Position numbers and translations under genes: made by a program | Part shown: one piece after another, positions 1 through 8,957 of the stretch | Layout: every line of letters begins with the position of its first letter | Numbering within the stretch: position 1 is the stretch's first letter | The notes under the pieces: generated by a model | What the model was told of the DNA's origin: nothing | The model's database searches: none | The model's input: only the letters and a program-made list of their open reading frames with translations | Source of the DNA: Alteromonas sp. KUL42 | Lineage (GTDB): Bacteria > Pseudomonadota > Gammaproteobacteria > Enterobacterales > Alteromonadaceae | DNA: 42,234 nt | Assembly: GCF_006538325.1 (NCBI RefSeq) | Contig: NZ_BJKK01000027.1 | Coordinates: forward strand, 1 to 42,234 | Direction: 5' to 3'

Positions 1-120
1 GTAAGTTTTAGAAAGAACTGTAGTGATAGCTGCAGTTAGGGTAGTTTTACCGTGGTCAACGTGGCCGATTGTACCCACGTTTACGTGGGGTTTCGTACGT
101 TCAAACTTTTCTTTTGCCAT
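1..120 (-). CDS. tuf: Elongation factor Tu, N-terminal part (truncated by window edge)
   Basis: EF-Tu is the GTPase that carries aminoacyl-tRNA to the ribosome. Only the first 40 codons are in the window. They begin with ATG at 118-120 on the minus strand and read MAKEKFERTKPHVNVGTIGH, followed by VDHGKTT, so the G1/P-loop motif GHVDHGKT lies at residues 19-26. The gene runs off the left edge. It lies downstream of four tRNA genes in the order thrU-tyrU-glyT-thrT, which is the tufB arrangement of E. coli, and is probably co-transcribed with them from the promoter near 568-596. Identity as EF-Tu is certain. Whether this is the tufB copy is inferred from context. Confidence 0.97.
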   Translation of the reverse strand, partial: MAKEKFERTKPHVNVGTIGHVDHGKTTLTAAITTVLSKTY

Positions 121-188
121 TTCTATTATCCCAGCAAAGTTACATTAAAAAATTTATGAAATTTTACATGAGCTGGGGAGAAATATAC

Positions 189-264
189 TGGTGCTGATAG
201 GCAGATTTGAACTGCCGACCTCACCCTTACCAAGGGTGCGCTCTACCAACTGAGCTATATCAGC
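189..264 (-). tRNA. thrT: tRNA-Thr (GGT)
   Basis: A 76-nt cloverleaf with encoded CCA (complement of 189-191). The acceptor arms GCTGATA/TATCAGC pair, the D-loop has the AGCTCAGTTGGTAGAGC pattern, the anticodon loop TTGGTAA gives anticodon GGT, and the T-arm carries GTTCAAATC. It is the last tRNA before tuf, matching thrT in the E. coli thrU-tyrU-glyT-thrT-tufB operon. Confidence 0.96.
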
Positions 265-271
265 ACTGATT

Positions 272-346
<75 letters not shown>

Positions 347-379
347 AAATCCTAATTCTCTGGCCACCTCATAAGAAAG

Positions 380-464
380 TGGTGGAGGGGGCAGGATTCG
401 AACCTGCGAAGGCTGAGCCGGCAGATTTACAGTCTGCTCCCGTTGACCGCTTGGGTACCCCTCC
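380..464 (-). tRNA. tyrU: tRNA-Tyr (GTA)
   Basis: An 85-nt class II tRNA with a long variable arm and encoded CCA. The acceptor stem is GGAGGGG, the anticodon loop CTGTAAA gives anticodon GTA, and the T-arm has GGTTCGAATCC. Position and order match tyrU of the tufB-linked tRNA operon. Confidence 0.96.
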
Positions 465-471
465 AGATTGA

Positions 472-547
<76 letters not shown>

Positions 548-567
548 ACTACATCAAGTGGGTGCGC

Positions 568-596
568 ATTCTAGAGTAATGTTTTACTCTTTGCAA
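568..596 (-). promoter_or_regulatory. Sigma-70 promoter of the thrU-tyrU-glyT-thrT-tuf operon
   Basis: On the minus strand a -35 box TTGCAA (591-596) is followed by exactly 17 bases and the -10 box TAGAAT (568-573). The bases right after it are GC-rich (GCGCACCC), a discriminator type typical of stable-RNA promoters under stringent/ppGpp control. The thrU 5' end is about 20 bases downstream. The boxes are seen directly; growth-rate control is inferred. Confidence 0.8.
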
Positions 597-668
597 GAGT
601 CTTTTTGAAAATTTTTCAATTTTCTTTTTTGACCAATTTCTCAACTAATCAAAAACTTACGCCAGCGT

Positions 669-1415
669 TTACTTTAACAGTTCACACCGAGCGTAGCGGG
701 CAAGACCCTGCATCACTAAATGAGCGAGGCGCATGTTATCAGCAGATTTTAAGAATGCAAACACTTTTTTGTCTCCCCCCCCTAAAATTATGTCAAATTC
801 AGTTCGTTTGCTTGATATATAGTCAACAGCGCTCAAATAAACACCATATAGGGCAGCATGACACCCTGATGCCACACAATCTTCTGTATCAGTACCTACC
901 CCAAAAGTGGTTGGAATTTCATCATTGGCAAATACTTTTTGGGTAGAAGCTACCAATGCATTTCGCATAACTTGGAATCCAGGGATGATCCAACCGCCTA
1001 AATGTTGACCATCTACAACAAAATCTACCGTGATTGCCGTTCCAACATCCATAACAAAAAATGCATTTTTTGATTTTTCTGCTGCACAAATCATTGCCAG
1101 CCATCTATCAACGCCCATTTTTTGTACATTGGCGTAACTATTTTTGATCCCAAATGCTTCCTGCTCAGTCTGTTTTTCTACAAAAATAATATTCCTCGCA
1201 TCACACATGGTGGATATTTCATCAACCAAGTCCTGATTTCTTACTGAGGCAATATATAAATGAGAGATTTTTTGTTGGGAGTCGATAAAAAAGAAAAGCG
1301 ATTTTGCATCTTCACATGCGCTTGGTTCATCTTCAGCATGACTGAGAAGCGAATATTTAATTCGGGTATTGCCAATATCAACTAAGATGACTTGGCTTTC
1401 ATCGATATTATTCAT
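669..1415 (-). CDS. coaX: Type III pantothenate kinase
   Basis: Phosphorylates pantothenate to 4'-phosphopantothenate, the first step of coenzyme A synthesis, in the cytoplasm. The 248-residue length fits the CoaX family. The ASKHA-fold motifs are visible: DIGNTR at residues 13-18 (phosphate 1), GVDRW at 101-105, DVGTAITVD at 123-131 and GGWIIPG at 140-146. It begins with ATG at 1413-1415, 79 bases after birA, and is probably read from the murB-birA transcript. E. coli has the unrelated type I kinase coaA at this same position, so this is a non-orthologous replacement within a conserved gene order. Type III kinases are known to resist feedback inhibition by CoA. Confidence 0.95.
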   Translation of the reverse strand: MNNIDESQVILVDIGNTRIKYSLLSHAEDEPSACEDAKSLFFFIDSQQKISHLYIASVRNQDLVDEISTMCDARNIIFVEKQTEQEAFGIKNSYANVQKMGVDRWLAMICAAEKSKNAFFVMDVGTAITVDFVVDGQHLGGWIIPGFQVMRNALVASTQKVFANDEIPTTFGVGTDTEDCVASGCHAALYGVYLSAVDYISSKRTEFDIILGGGDKKVFAFLKSADNMRLAHLVMQGLARYARCELLK

Positions 1416-1494
1416 ATTTTTTGTTTCGCTAAGACTACTGTTTTACAGGTTATTGCTTTTAACAGGCCAGTAAAAAACTGACATTACTATGCTA

Positions 1495-2481
1495 TCAGTT
1501 TCCTCTTAGGCTTACTTCACCGCCATGGAATCGCGTAATGCCATCTTGGGTCTCTACTAATAATGCCCCGCTGGCATCAACACCTCGGTCAATACCAGAA
1601 AAACGCTTGTCCCCCATTTGTAGAACTATACGTTTGTCGGCATATAAATCCAATGCTTCCCAATACGGAACAAAAGGACCAAATCCTTGCTGGGTAAATT
1701 TTGGTAAATACGACCAAAGCGACTTTATAATTTCAGCTGCTAGCGCATTTCTATCGGGAATGCTTCCCAAGTAAGAAGCTAAATCGCTATGAGGTTGACC
1801 CACGTCGTATTGGTTATCAGGAACGCACACATTCAAACCGATACCAATAACGCAGTGTGCAGTTGCACCAATTTGCCCCTCTACTTCTATTAGTACACCC
1901 GCAAGCTTCTTACCTTGTAAATAAATGTCATTTGGCCACTTCAGTTCAGCGTCATCAACACCAAACTCTTTAAGTGCGTCACATACTGCAAGCCCTACTA
2001 ATAAAGAAAGGCCAGCCATACTTTGATAACCATCTGGAAAAGACCAGTACATAGAAAAAGTTAAGCTACCACCAACAGGCGCTAGCCAAGAACGACCATG
2101 GCGCCCTCGCCCCGCAGTTTGTATTTCAGCAAAAACTACATCGCCATCGGCCAAGTCTTCTCTACTATTTGCAATTCGCTTTTTCAATTCAGTGTTGGTA
2201 GAAGGAAGTACCGACTCAACGTCAATCATTGCTCTTTTGGTATTACCTAAATGCTTTTTAATACTGTCGGCGCTTAACAATGGGAATCCTCGCTCTAAAC
2301 GGTAGCCTTTACCCTTCACTTTAAATACATCTAGCCCCCAGTCTGCTAATTGAGATATATGACCGGCAACGGCAGTGCGCGATAAACCCACTTGTTGTGC
2401 AATGGTTTCGCCTGAATGGAACTGACCATCAGACAGTAACGCGAGTATGTGTTTTCTTATTGCTTTAGATGCCTGTCTCAT
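1495..2481 (-). CDS. birA: Bifunctional biotin-protein ligase / biotin operon repressor
   Basis: Activates biotin to biotinyl-5'-AMP and transfers it to the carrier protein of acetyl-CoA carboxylase. The N-terminal winged helix (about residues 1-60, with QVGLSRTAVAGHISQL as the recognition region) lets the apo-form repress biotin genes. The catalytic motifs are GRGRHGRSW at 124-132, KWPNDIY at 181-187 and KLAGVLIE at 192-199. Its length of 328 residues is normal for the two-domain type. The ATG overlaps the murB stop codon (ATGA at 2478-2481), indicating translational coupling. This is the E. coli order murB-birA. Confidence 0.96.
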   Translation of the reverse strand: MRQASKAIRKHILALLSDGQFHSGETIAQQVGLSRTAVAGHISQLADWGLDVFKVKGKGYRLERGFPLLSADSIKKHLGNTKRAMIDVESVLPSTNTELKKRIANSREDLADGDVVFAEIQTAGRGRHGRSWLAPVGGSLTFSMYWSFPDGYQSMAGLSLLVGLAVCDALKEFGVDDAELKWPNDIYLQGKKLAGVLIEVEGQIGATAHCVIGIGLNVCVPDNQYDVGQPHSDLASYLGSIPDRNALAAEIIKSLWSYLPKFTQQGFGPFVPYWEALDLYADKRIVLQMGDKRFSGIDRGVDASGALLVETQDGITRFHGGEVSLRGN

Positions 2482-3503
2482 AGCGTAATGAGTCCTTCAC
2501 TTCCTATTAAACGTACTTCGGGTTCAAGTTTTATGGCAAAAAGCGCGGAGATACTTGTAATAATCTCTTTTGCCAGCGCAATGACATCTTCGCCACGTGC
2601 GTCACCTAAATTAGTAAGAACCAATGGCTGCGTTGGATGGCACCGTACTTTATTGTACTCTTTCCCTTTGAAGCCAGCTTGGTCGATAAGCCATGCCGCT
2701 GGGATCTTCACCATAGTAGGTTCGCCACTTTGTTGTGCCACTTCATCAGACGCATTCACAAGAAAATGAGGCACATTATTATATTGCTTTTTGATTTTCT
2801 CAAAAGTGCACAGTGGCACTACAGGATTTTTAAAAAAGCTACCCGCATTACCAAGAACCAAAGGATCAGGTAATTTACTTTTTCTTACCTCGATAACTTT
2901 TTCAAAAATACGCTCTGGCGTAGCATCCTCCAGAGAGGATAACTCTCCATAGCTAACTTCCAACACATTGTCTTTAGGCAGTTTGAAATTAACATTGGTA
3001 ATTAAGACTTTTTCAGCAAGTTTGTGTTTGAAGATACTATCTCGGTAACCAAAAGCGCAGTCTTGGTTAGAGAGTAATACTTTGTCGCCGCTAGTTAGCA
3101 TTACTACTTCAACCGTATCAATGAATGCGTTCACTTCTTTACCGTATGCTCCAATATTTTGAATGGGCGAAGCGCCGACTGAGCCTGGAATAAGTGCTAA
3201 ATTCTCAAGGCCATACCATTGATTTTGCATGCATAACGCAACAAAATCATGCCAATTTTCACCAGCTCCCACCCGCAAGAAGTGATGTGTATCAGTGTCG
3301 TAATGCGTTATGCCTTTTATTTCATTAACAAGGACTGCCCCTTCGAAGTCACCAACAAATATAGAGTTGCTACCACCACCTAAAATATAAGTAGGCAAAT
3401 TCGGTTGGTATAGCGACAAAAAAGAGGACACATCTGAAAAAGAGGAAATAGAAGTACAAGAAGCGTTAAGTCCGAATGTACTGTAGTGTTGTAATGACGG
3501 CAT
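2478..3503 (-). CDS. murB: UDP-N-acetylenolpyruvoylglucosamine reductase
   Basis: FAD- and NADPH-dependent reductase that makes UDP-MurNAc, an early cytoplasmic step of peptidoglycan synthesis. FAD-binding signatures are seen in YILGGGSNSIF (about residues 39-49) and IPGSVGASPIQNIGAYG. The YRDSIFK segment, the catalytic-serine region GNAGSFFKNP and the terminal LEPEVRLIG are also present. Length (341) and the middle insertion fit the type I (E. coli-like) enzyme. It starts with ATG and overlaps birA by 4 bases. It is the first gene of the murB-birA-coaX unit; the 152 bases before it presumably carry the promoter, but no clear boxes were identified. Confidence 0.96.
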   Translation of the reverse strand: MPSLQHYSTFGLNASCTSISSFSDVSSFLSLYQPNLPTYILGGGSNSIFVGDFEGAVLVNEIKGITHYDTDTHHFLRVGAGENWHDFVALCMQNQWYGLENLALIPGSVGASPIQNIGAYGKEVNAFIDTVEVVMLTSGDKVLLSNQDCAFGYRDSIFKHKLAEKVLITNVNFKLPKDNVLEVSYGELSSLEDATPERIFEKVIEVRKSKLPDPLVLGNAGSFFKNPVVPLCTFEKIKKQYNNVPHFLVNASDEVAQQSGEPTMVKIPAAWLIDQAGFKGKEYNKVRCHPTQPLVLTNLGDARGEDVIALAKEIITSISALFAIKLEPEVRLIGSEGLITL

Positions 3504-3655
3504 AGATTGTACGAGCAGCGAGACATGACGCTAATGGTAGGTTAACGGGGGGGCAATTAAAAGTGCCAGCTGAAGATATCTGGTTACCCCACCACGATAA
3601 ATTACGAATATGACGTCAATTAAGAAAAGAGTTGCCTTATCTAACCGTTAATGGC

Positions 3656-4933
3656 CTATAGCTTCAAGCCGAAATCGATTAACCGTTGCGACACATATTC
3701 AAAATCGGGCGTATCTATATTTACATATATAAAGCGCTTTTTGTGTGAAGCCATTACATCCGAATAATCAGGCTCTTCATTTCTATATAACACAATAACT
3801 GCGGCCCCCTCTTTTGGCGAGTAGTTCGCAATTAGCTTAGGAAGCATTCTTTGTTGAGCCGATGTTATTATGATATCCGCATTTAACGCAGAGTCGATAA
3901 GTTGATAGAGTGAAAGTGCACTTTCACCTATGTGGCACGATATGTCTATGTCTTCAAAGAACTCACTGAAGGCTTCGTTATCTACCGTATCACGTTGCTC
4001 TTTAAGCTCTTGTATTTGTTCATTGCTCAAGGACATTTTAGGGGCGTTTCGCACTACTTCATCAACGGCTCGTTTATAGCCATCAGAAAACACGTGTACG
4101 GATTTGCTACCTTTTAAACACGAAGTAGCGAAATCCTTCCAAAATAAATAGTAATCAGATGGTGTGAATATCGAGTCGACAAATTTGTCGTGGTATCGTC
4201 CCTTTACTTCTTCTAAAGAAGCAGATTCGCCCAAGTAATCAGGCCGACGAATATCAACTGGAACAAAAGTATCCCAAGGGGTTTTTAATACCGCGGTATC
4301 CCCTTGCCGTATATGAAAAAGCACTTTTTGTTTTGTTGAGTCAAACAAACTATCTATAGGTGATATTTGACGCTCTCTGTTGTACAGCTCGTTAAAGTTA
4401 AGAATAAACTTCTCAGCTTCAGAAGCACGATTAATTAAAGCAAAAAATTGTCTTTTTCCTTTTCCGGGTGCAGGTTTTGCTCTGTCTAACCTTAGAATAA
4501 AAAGCCAAGGACACTCACCGTTTGTTGAGCTTACTCTCTGATTCACAATTTTCTGGACATACTCAACCAAACCATCAAAACCTCGAATACCTTCGAGTTC
4601 TAATATTGCGTCACTTAGGTTTACTTCAAAAACACAGCTGTCATCAAAGGAAATTTCATGCTGCGACTTAAAGAACGTGTTTATTCCTAAAAAATCATAT
4701 ACGTTGGTATGCTTGGTTTCACTTTCCAATATGACACTATCTTTTTCAAGAGGCCGGCTTCTATTTGATTCAAACGGAATATAATAAAAAGGGAAACCAC
4801 ATGCTCTACCCAACTTATAGAATGCAGAAAGTTGCATCATTTGGTCTGTAAATCCCTGCTGTCCCGTTTGAATAGAAAAAAACACATTTGGGGAGGTAGA
4901 GAAACCTAAAAACTTGGTTATTTTAGAAAGCAC
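3656..4933 (-). CDS. Putative glycosyltransferase with fucosyltransferase-like HxRxGD motif
   Basis: A 425-residue protein of unassigned family, with no signal peptide or membrane segment. The sequence KVLFHIRQGDTA around residues 204-214 contains H-x-R-x-G-D, the donor-binding motif of GT-B fucosyltransferases (GT11/GT23/POFUT-like). The later stretch NADIIITSAQQRMLPKLIAN resembles the SNSSFSWW-type motif of the same families. The N-terminal FSIQTGQQGFTDQMMQLSAFYKLGRA also recalls the start of such enzymes, where G-x-G-N-Q is usual. Start is GTG at 4931-4933. It lies 52 bases downstream of the TMTC-like gene on the same strand, so the two may be co-transcribed. The substrate is unknown; assignment to a named family is inference. 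Confidence 0.5.
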   Translation of the reverse strand: MLSKITKFLGFSTSPNVFFSIQTGQQGFTDQMMQLSAFYKLGRACGFPFYYIPFESNRSRPLEKDSVILESETKHTNVYDFLGINTFFKSQHEISFDDSCVFEVNLSDAILELEGIRGFDGLVEYVQKIVNQRVSSTNGECPWLFILRLDRAKPAPGKGKRQFFALINRASEAEKFILNFNELYNRERQISPIDSLFDSTKQKVLFHIRQGDTAVLKTPWDTFVPVDIRRPDYLGESASLEEVKGRYHDKFVDSIFTPSDYYLFWKDFATSCLKGSKSVHVFSDGYKRAVDEVVRNAPKMSLSNEQIQELKEQRDTVDNEAFSEFFEDIDISCHIGESALSLYQLIDSALNADIIITSAQQRMLPKLIANYSPKEGAAVIVLYRNEEPDYSDVMASHKKRFIYVNIDTPDFEYVSQRLIDFGLKL

Positions 4934-4985
4934 GGTGCACTCTTATTTTACTTTAGTAAGTTGTCAATAAAATTGAAGCAGAGCA

Positions 4986-6740
4986 TTATTTCTCTACTTC
5001 ACTCTTATCATCGTTTTTCGCCAATATTTTCTTTTCGAGTTCAAGTGCTCTTCTGTCGTTAGGGCGTAGTACTTTTATTTCATCTATCATTTCTAACGCC
5101 TTAATCGGGAAGCCATTTTTATGTAATGAAAATGCATAAGCTAAAAGCGCTTTAGTAGTCATCCCCCCTAGAGCATATGCTTCTCTGAAGTAAGCATCGG
5201 CGCGTTTATAGCGCCCCAAGGAAGTGTATACAATACCAATATTCGAAAGTACATGGACCCGAGTTCGAGGGTTTAAACCTGGTTGCTCTAGTAGCCTTTC
5301 AGCTAGTGCAACTGCATCCCTAAACTTGCCCCTCGACATTAGCAATACGATGTGAGTGTTTACCATTGCACCATCTATTTTATCACCGGCAGCATCGTAC
5401 ATGCGGTTGATAAGAGATTCAGATTTATCTAAATCTCCCATTCTCCCTGAATATTCCGCATAATTATGCAATACCCGAACATTGTTGGGAGAATAAACTA
5501 ATTCGTTCTCATAAAACTTTTTAGGGTCTAGCCATTGTTCATTCCTTTGGTATGTCATATATGACAACGCGAACAGAACAATTGCAGAAATCATCAATGG
5601 GACCGTTGCTTTGTCGCTTTTGTTCAAACGCTTCCATACAAGAGAGCAAAGGGACAAAGCAACAAGGATAAGCCCAAAATTGGGAAGATAAGTTCTATGC
5701 TCAAACATGAGGTCTCGAATAGGTATAATGCCTGATTCTACAAAGTGAGCACTGTAAAAGAAGGCTATACCAAAGGCCAATAAAGGAAGCTTTTTACGAA
5801 GTGTAAATGCTGCTGCCAAAACAACTATGTGTGCAAAGGCAGATATCAGCGTTGTAAAGCGGCTAAAATCTTCAATCGTTTTACCGTATTCAAGATGCAG
5901 CCCTACTGGCCAAAAAAACTTGCCGACGTAAATCCAAAGAATAGAAAGCTGAGCCAGAAAGTAGTCTATACGTGTTATGTCGCGAGTTTCCCTCGTCAGC
6001 ATGTCCAATTTATCAACATAGCCTCCTACCGAAGAAGGAACAACGAAATAAAGGAGGCCTATACTTAATAATGCGATAAGGCCAGCTAAAATCATTTTTT
6101 TCGCGACGCTGCGATTAAAGAAGATCAACTCAGCAAAAACAAGAACAAGTGGTAGCGTTACAGCGTTTTGTTTAGTGAAGAATGCACATACTGCAAAAAG
6201 CATACAACCAAAAGAAAATACAACTTTCAACGTATTGCTTTCGCTACTTCTAGCGTAGAAATAACAGCACACACTTGCTAAATAAAACAAGGCAACTAAC
6301 GATGCTAACCGTTGAACAATATAAGTTACAGATTGCGTTTGCAGTGGATGCACTAAAAATACCAGTGCGCATATCATTGCAACGTAGTTGGCAGCCGCAG
6401 AACTAACAGCAAACTTACTTATACTACATAACTTTCTTACCAAAAAGTAAACAACAAGCCCTGTGAGAAAGTGAATGAACACATTTGTGTAATGGTAACC
6501 AGATACAGAAAGCTTGTGTTGCTCAAAGTCGAGGAACAACGAAAAGTAGCCTATGACACGTAAGGGGTAGTCACTAAATAGAGTTGAAAAGGACGCATTT
6601 TTAAAGTTTGGATTGTTGACTATGCTACCAAAATCGTCCAGATAAAAAGGGACCCCAATACTATTCTGATAAACAATTGCTGTAACTATTGCCATTAAGG
6701 CTATGACCATTAAGGTTTTAAAACTTGCTCCCTTTACCAC
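4986..6740 (-). CDS. Multi-spanning GT-C / TMTC-like glycosyltransferase with C-terminal TPRs
   Basis: A 584-residue integral membrane protein. About ten hydrophobic helices fill residues 8-410. Between the first two is YLDDFGSIVNNP (33-44), the acidic first-loop motif of lipid-linked-sugar GT-C enzymes such as TMTC/PMT and ArnT. HPLQTQSVTYIVQR is the typical second-loop signature of bacterial TMTC-like proteins. The last 160 residues form several tetratricopeptide repeats, probably periplasmic. The start is GTG with AAGGTG five bases upstream. It follows the secretin gene in the same direction after 124 bases containing a hairpin. It may O-glycosylate an exported protein, such as the coat protein or a pseudopilin. 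That role is inferred from family and position only. Confidence 0.65.
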   Translation of the reverse strand: MVKGASFKTLMVIALMAIVTAIVYQNSIGVPFYLDDFGSIVNNPNFKNASFSTLFSDYPLRVIGYFSLFLDFEQHKLSVSGYHYTNVFIHFLTGLVVYFLVRKLCSISKFAVSSAAANYVAMICALVFLVHPLQTQSVTYIVQRLASLVALFYLASVCCYFYARSSESNTLKVVFSFGCMLFAVCAFFTKQNAVTLPLVLVFAELIFFNRSVAKKMILAGLIALLSIGLLYFVVPSSVGGYVDKLDMLTRETRDITRIDYFLAQLSILWIYVGKFFWPVGLHLEYGKTIEDFSRFTTLISAFAHIVVLAAAFTLRKKLPLLAFGIAFFYSAHFVESGIIPIRDLMFEHRTYLPNFGLILVALSLCSLVWKRLNKSDKATVPLMISAIVLFALSYMTYQRNEQWLDPKKFYENELVYSPNNVRVLHNYAEYSGRMGDLDKSESLINRMYDAAGDKIDGAMVNTHIVLLMSRGKFRDAVALAERLLEQPGLNPRTRVHVLSNIGIVYTSLGRYKRADAYFREAYALGGMTTKALLAYAFSLHKNGFPIKALEMIDEIKVLRPNDRRALELEKKILAKNDDKSEVEK

Positions 6741-6771
6741 ACTTACACCTTTTTAATAACTAAATTGGAAA

Positions 6772-6794
6772 GGCGAGCATTTCTATGGCTCGCC
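6772..6794 (-). terminator. Possible terminator/attenuator after the secretin operon
   Basis: The inverted repeat GGCGAGC (6772-6778) / GCTCGCC (6788-6794) has a 9-base loop and is followed on the minus strand by a short TTTCC. The stem is good but the U-tract is weak. It could be a leaky terminator between the secretin gene and the TMTC-like gene. Confidence 0.4.
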
Positions 6795-6864
6795 CGATTA
6801 TCACTTGTTCGCATTTTACTCTGAATACATGTTTCATGGATTCAGTATAAAGCAACACGCAATG

Positions 6865-8943
6865 CTAATACTCATCAATGATCTTAAGACGAGCTTTTTG
6901 CAATTCGTCTGTCATCATTTCAGCTTCCTGTGGTGAATTTAAAATATAAGGTATAATCATAACCATTAGCTCCGTTCGACTATCACTTGAGTTATTTCCT
7001 CTAAACAATCGACCCACACCAGGCAATTTTCCAAGTAATGGAATTCCTGTTTCCCCTTCGCCATCAGTTGAACGAATCAATCCGCCAATTAATACGGAAC
7101 CGCCATCGCGTAACGTAAGAACCGTTTCAACACTGCGGTTTGAGATAGTGGGCGAGTTGATCCCCCCACTGGTCGCGTTAGTCGCCTCACTAATCTCTTG
7201 TGAAATTTCTATATCGACATACCCTGTAGCGTGCACCGTAGGCTTTATATCAAGTAGAACACCGGTATTCAGATATGAAACCTGCTGCACGATAGGCGCC
7301 CCCGCCGCAGAAGAGCTCTGCGAATTAGACGTAATAATAGGTACTCGACTACCCACATCTATTGACGCTTGCTGGCCACTTTTCACCATTAGGCGAGGAC
7401 GTGAACGAATTTTCGTTTTGCTATTGGTATACAAAAAGTTAATGGCTGCGTTAGTTTGCGTTCCTCGTGAAAGAGATAAACTCAGACCAGCACCGTCTGT
7501 AGTTCCAAACCCGCCGGCTTGTGCCGAAACATTAAATGCACCAAGAGAATTATTTCTAAACCATTCTATTGCAGAGTTATCACTCTCTTCTAAACTCACC
7601 TCTGCCAGAATGACTTCTATCATTACAGAAGGCGCGGGTTTATCCAGCTTTTTGATAAGCTCTAGGGCTGTTGCCCAAGTTTGACCACTACCACTGAATA
7701 ATACGGTATTTAGTTGCTCATCGACTACAAAAGTATTAATTGTATTCGTTCTTTCCTTACCGCTATTAATCGCCTCATTTTGTGTCAGTGAGGTAGTCAA
7801 CTGATTGAGGATCTCTACAATATGCGAGGCCTGTGTGCTTTTTACTTGGTAGCTAAATAATCCGTTTTGGAGGCCGGTTTGCCGCTGTATCTCTAACTTT
7901 TCTGCCCAATCAACAATGTAATCTAACACTTCTTCAGAAGCACTAAACACGATAAGTTGCTCACTGGCCTCAAGCGGCAGAAGACGTACAGGTGCTGTTA
8001 CATCACCACGCCTTATATTCACGCCTTCAGTTCTAAGTATTTCCTCAAGCTGCGCAGACAACTCTTCTGCAGTATTCACATTAGGACGTAAAATAACACT
8101 GTGCATATCAACCAAAGACGGTCTATCAAGTGCTTTAATTACAGAAGAAGCTTGACTTACAACGTTCATTTTTCCCTGCAAGATCAATGCATTTCTTTGA
8201 ATATCTTCAGTAATACTAAGCTCTTGCTTTTGAAACATCTGAAAAACCGTCGCACGAACTTGAGCCGGCTTGACGAATTTAAGCGGGTATATTTGAAAAA
8301 TCGGCCTATTACTTGATGGTATTTCAGGCAGTGCCTCTCCTGTGGCGAGAAGGGGAACACCGCCCGCCACCGAAATTGAATAATCGAACACTAAGGTGCC
8401 ATCTTTTTCAAATGTTGTTATTCCATAACTTTGAAGTGTTTTGGTCACAAGTGAATAAAAGTCTTTTTGACTTATTGGCTCTGCAATACGTAAAGTTACT
8501 AAATCAGCAACTTGGCGAATAGAAGGCTGAATAACAAAATTCAAACCCAGCTGATTTCCATATACTTCATTAATAAAAGACGACACAGGCATATTGTTGT
8601 ATGTTTGACGCTCAACATTAGTGTCTTTTAACGCTGGTAAAAATGCGGCTTCCGCCTGATCAGCAGCGTCCTTAATCGGTATTTTAGGCGGCGCAACAAC
8701 CTCTAGAGAAGTAGAAACATCGTCATCATTTCCCGTCGTTACTTGTAAGGAAACCTCTTCAACTGACTTTGGTGCTCGTAACGGTTCTGAGTAAGTCTTA
8801 CTGTCTTGCTCTGCCAGCTTTTCTGCTGGGCCGCGTGTCGTTATTTCAGAAAGACTCGCGCAGCCGCTCAGAAGTCCTATCACACATAAACTGAGCGTAG
8901 TCTGCTTAAACATTGTTGTATTCATTTGCATGGGTATATTCAT
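6865..8943 (-). CDS. gspD: Type II secretion secretin, lipoprotein form (GspD-like)
   Basis: Forms the outer-membrane channel of the secretion machine. The 692-residue product begins with a lipoprotein signal. The lipobox is LSGC with Cys28 counted from the first Met, and Ala at +2 predicts sorting to the outer membrane. N0/N1-type periplasmic domains follow (FINEVYGNQLGLNFVIQPS; IFQIYPLKFV). The C-terminal secretin domain has VPIITSN, the TGVLLDIKP segment, VLTLRDGGSVLIGGLI and GIPLLGKLPGVGRLF. Lipid-anchored, self-piloting secretins are known (e.g. HxcQ), whereas classical GspD needs a pilotin. The start is uncertain: Met codons at 8943, 8931, 8925 and 8913 all precede the signal, and no clear ribosome site separates them. 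It is the fourth gene of the leftward L-M-C-D unit. Confidence 0.88.
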   Translation of the reverse strand: MNIPMQMNTTMFKQTTLSLCVIGLLSGCASLSEITTRGPAEKLAEQDSKTYSEPLRAPKSVEEVSLQVTTGNDDDVSTSLEVVAPPKIPIKDAADQAEAAFLPALKDTNVERQTYNNMPVSSFINEVYGNQLGLNFVIQPSIRQVADLVTLRIAEPISQKDFYSLVTKTLQSYGITTFEKDGTLVFDYSISVAGGVPLLATGEALPEIPSSNRPIFQIYPLKFVKPAQVRATVFQMFQKQELSITEDIQRNALILQGKMNVVSQASSVIKALDRPSLVDMHSVILRPNVNTAEELSAQLEEILRTEGVNIRRGDVTAPVRLLPLEASEQLIVFSASEEVLDYIVDWAEKLEIQRQTGLQNGLFSYQVKSTQASHIVEILNQLTTSLTQNEAINSGKERTNTINTFVVDEQLNTVLFSGSGQTWATALELIKKLDKPAPSVMIEVILAEVSLEESDNSAIEWFRNNSLGAFNVSAQAGGFGTTDGAGLSLSLSRGTQTNAAINFLYTNSKTKIRSRPRLMVKSGQQASIDVGSRVPIITSNSQSSSAAGAPIVQQVSYLNTGVLLDIKPTVHATGYVDIEISQEISEATNATSGGINSPTISNRSVETVLTLRDGGSVLIGGLIRSTDGEGETGIPLLGKLPGVGRLFRGNNSSDSRTELMVMIIPYILNSPQEAEMMTDELQKARLKIIDEY

Positions 8944-8957
8944 AATTATTTGAGAAA

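Noticed and set aside
1416..1494. Possible repeat copy (GGCCTGTTA) between birA and coaX
   Set aside because: Only nine bases agree with the repeat family and there is no matching opposite end.
7148..7684. 178-codon plus-strand open frame
   Set aside because: It lies fully antisense to the secretin gene, whose protein has clear domains. There is no ribosome site and the composition is that of a reverse-frame shadow.
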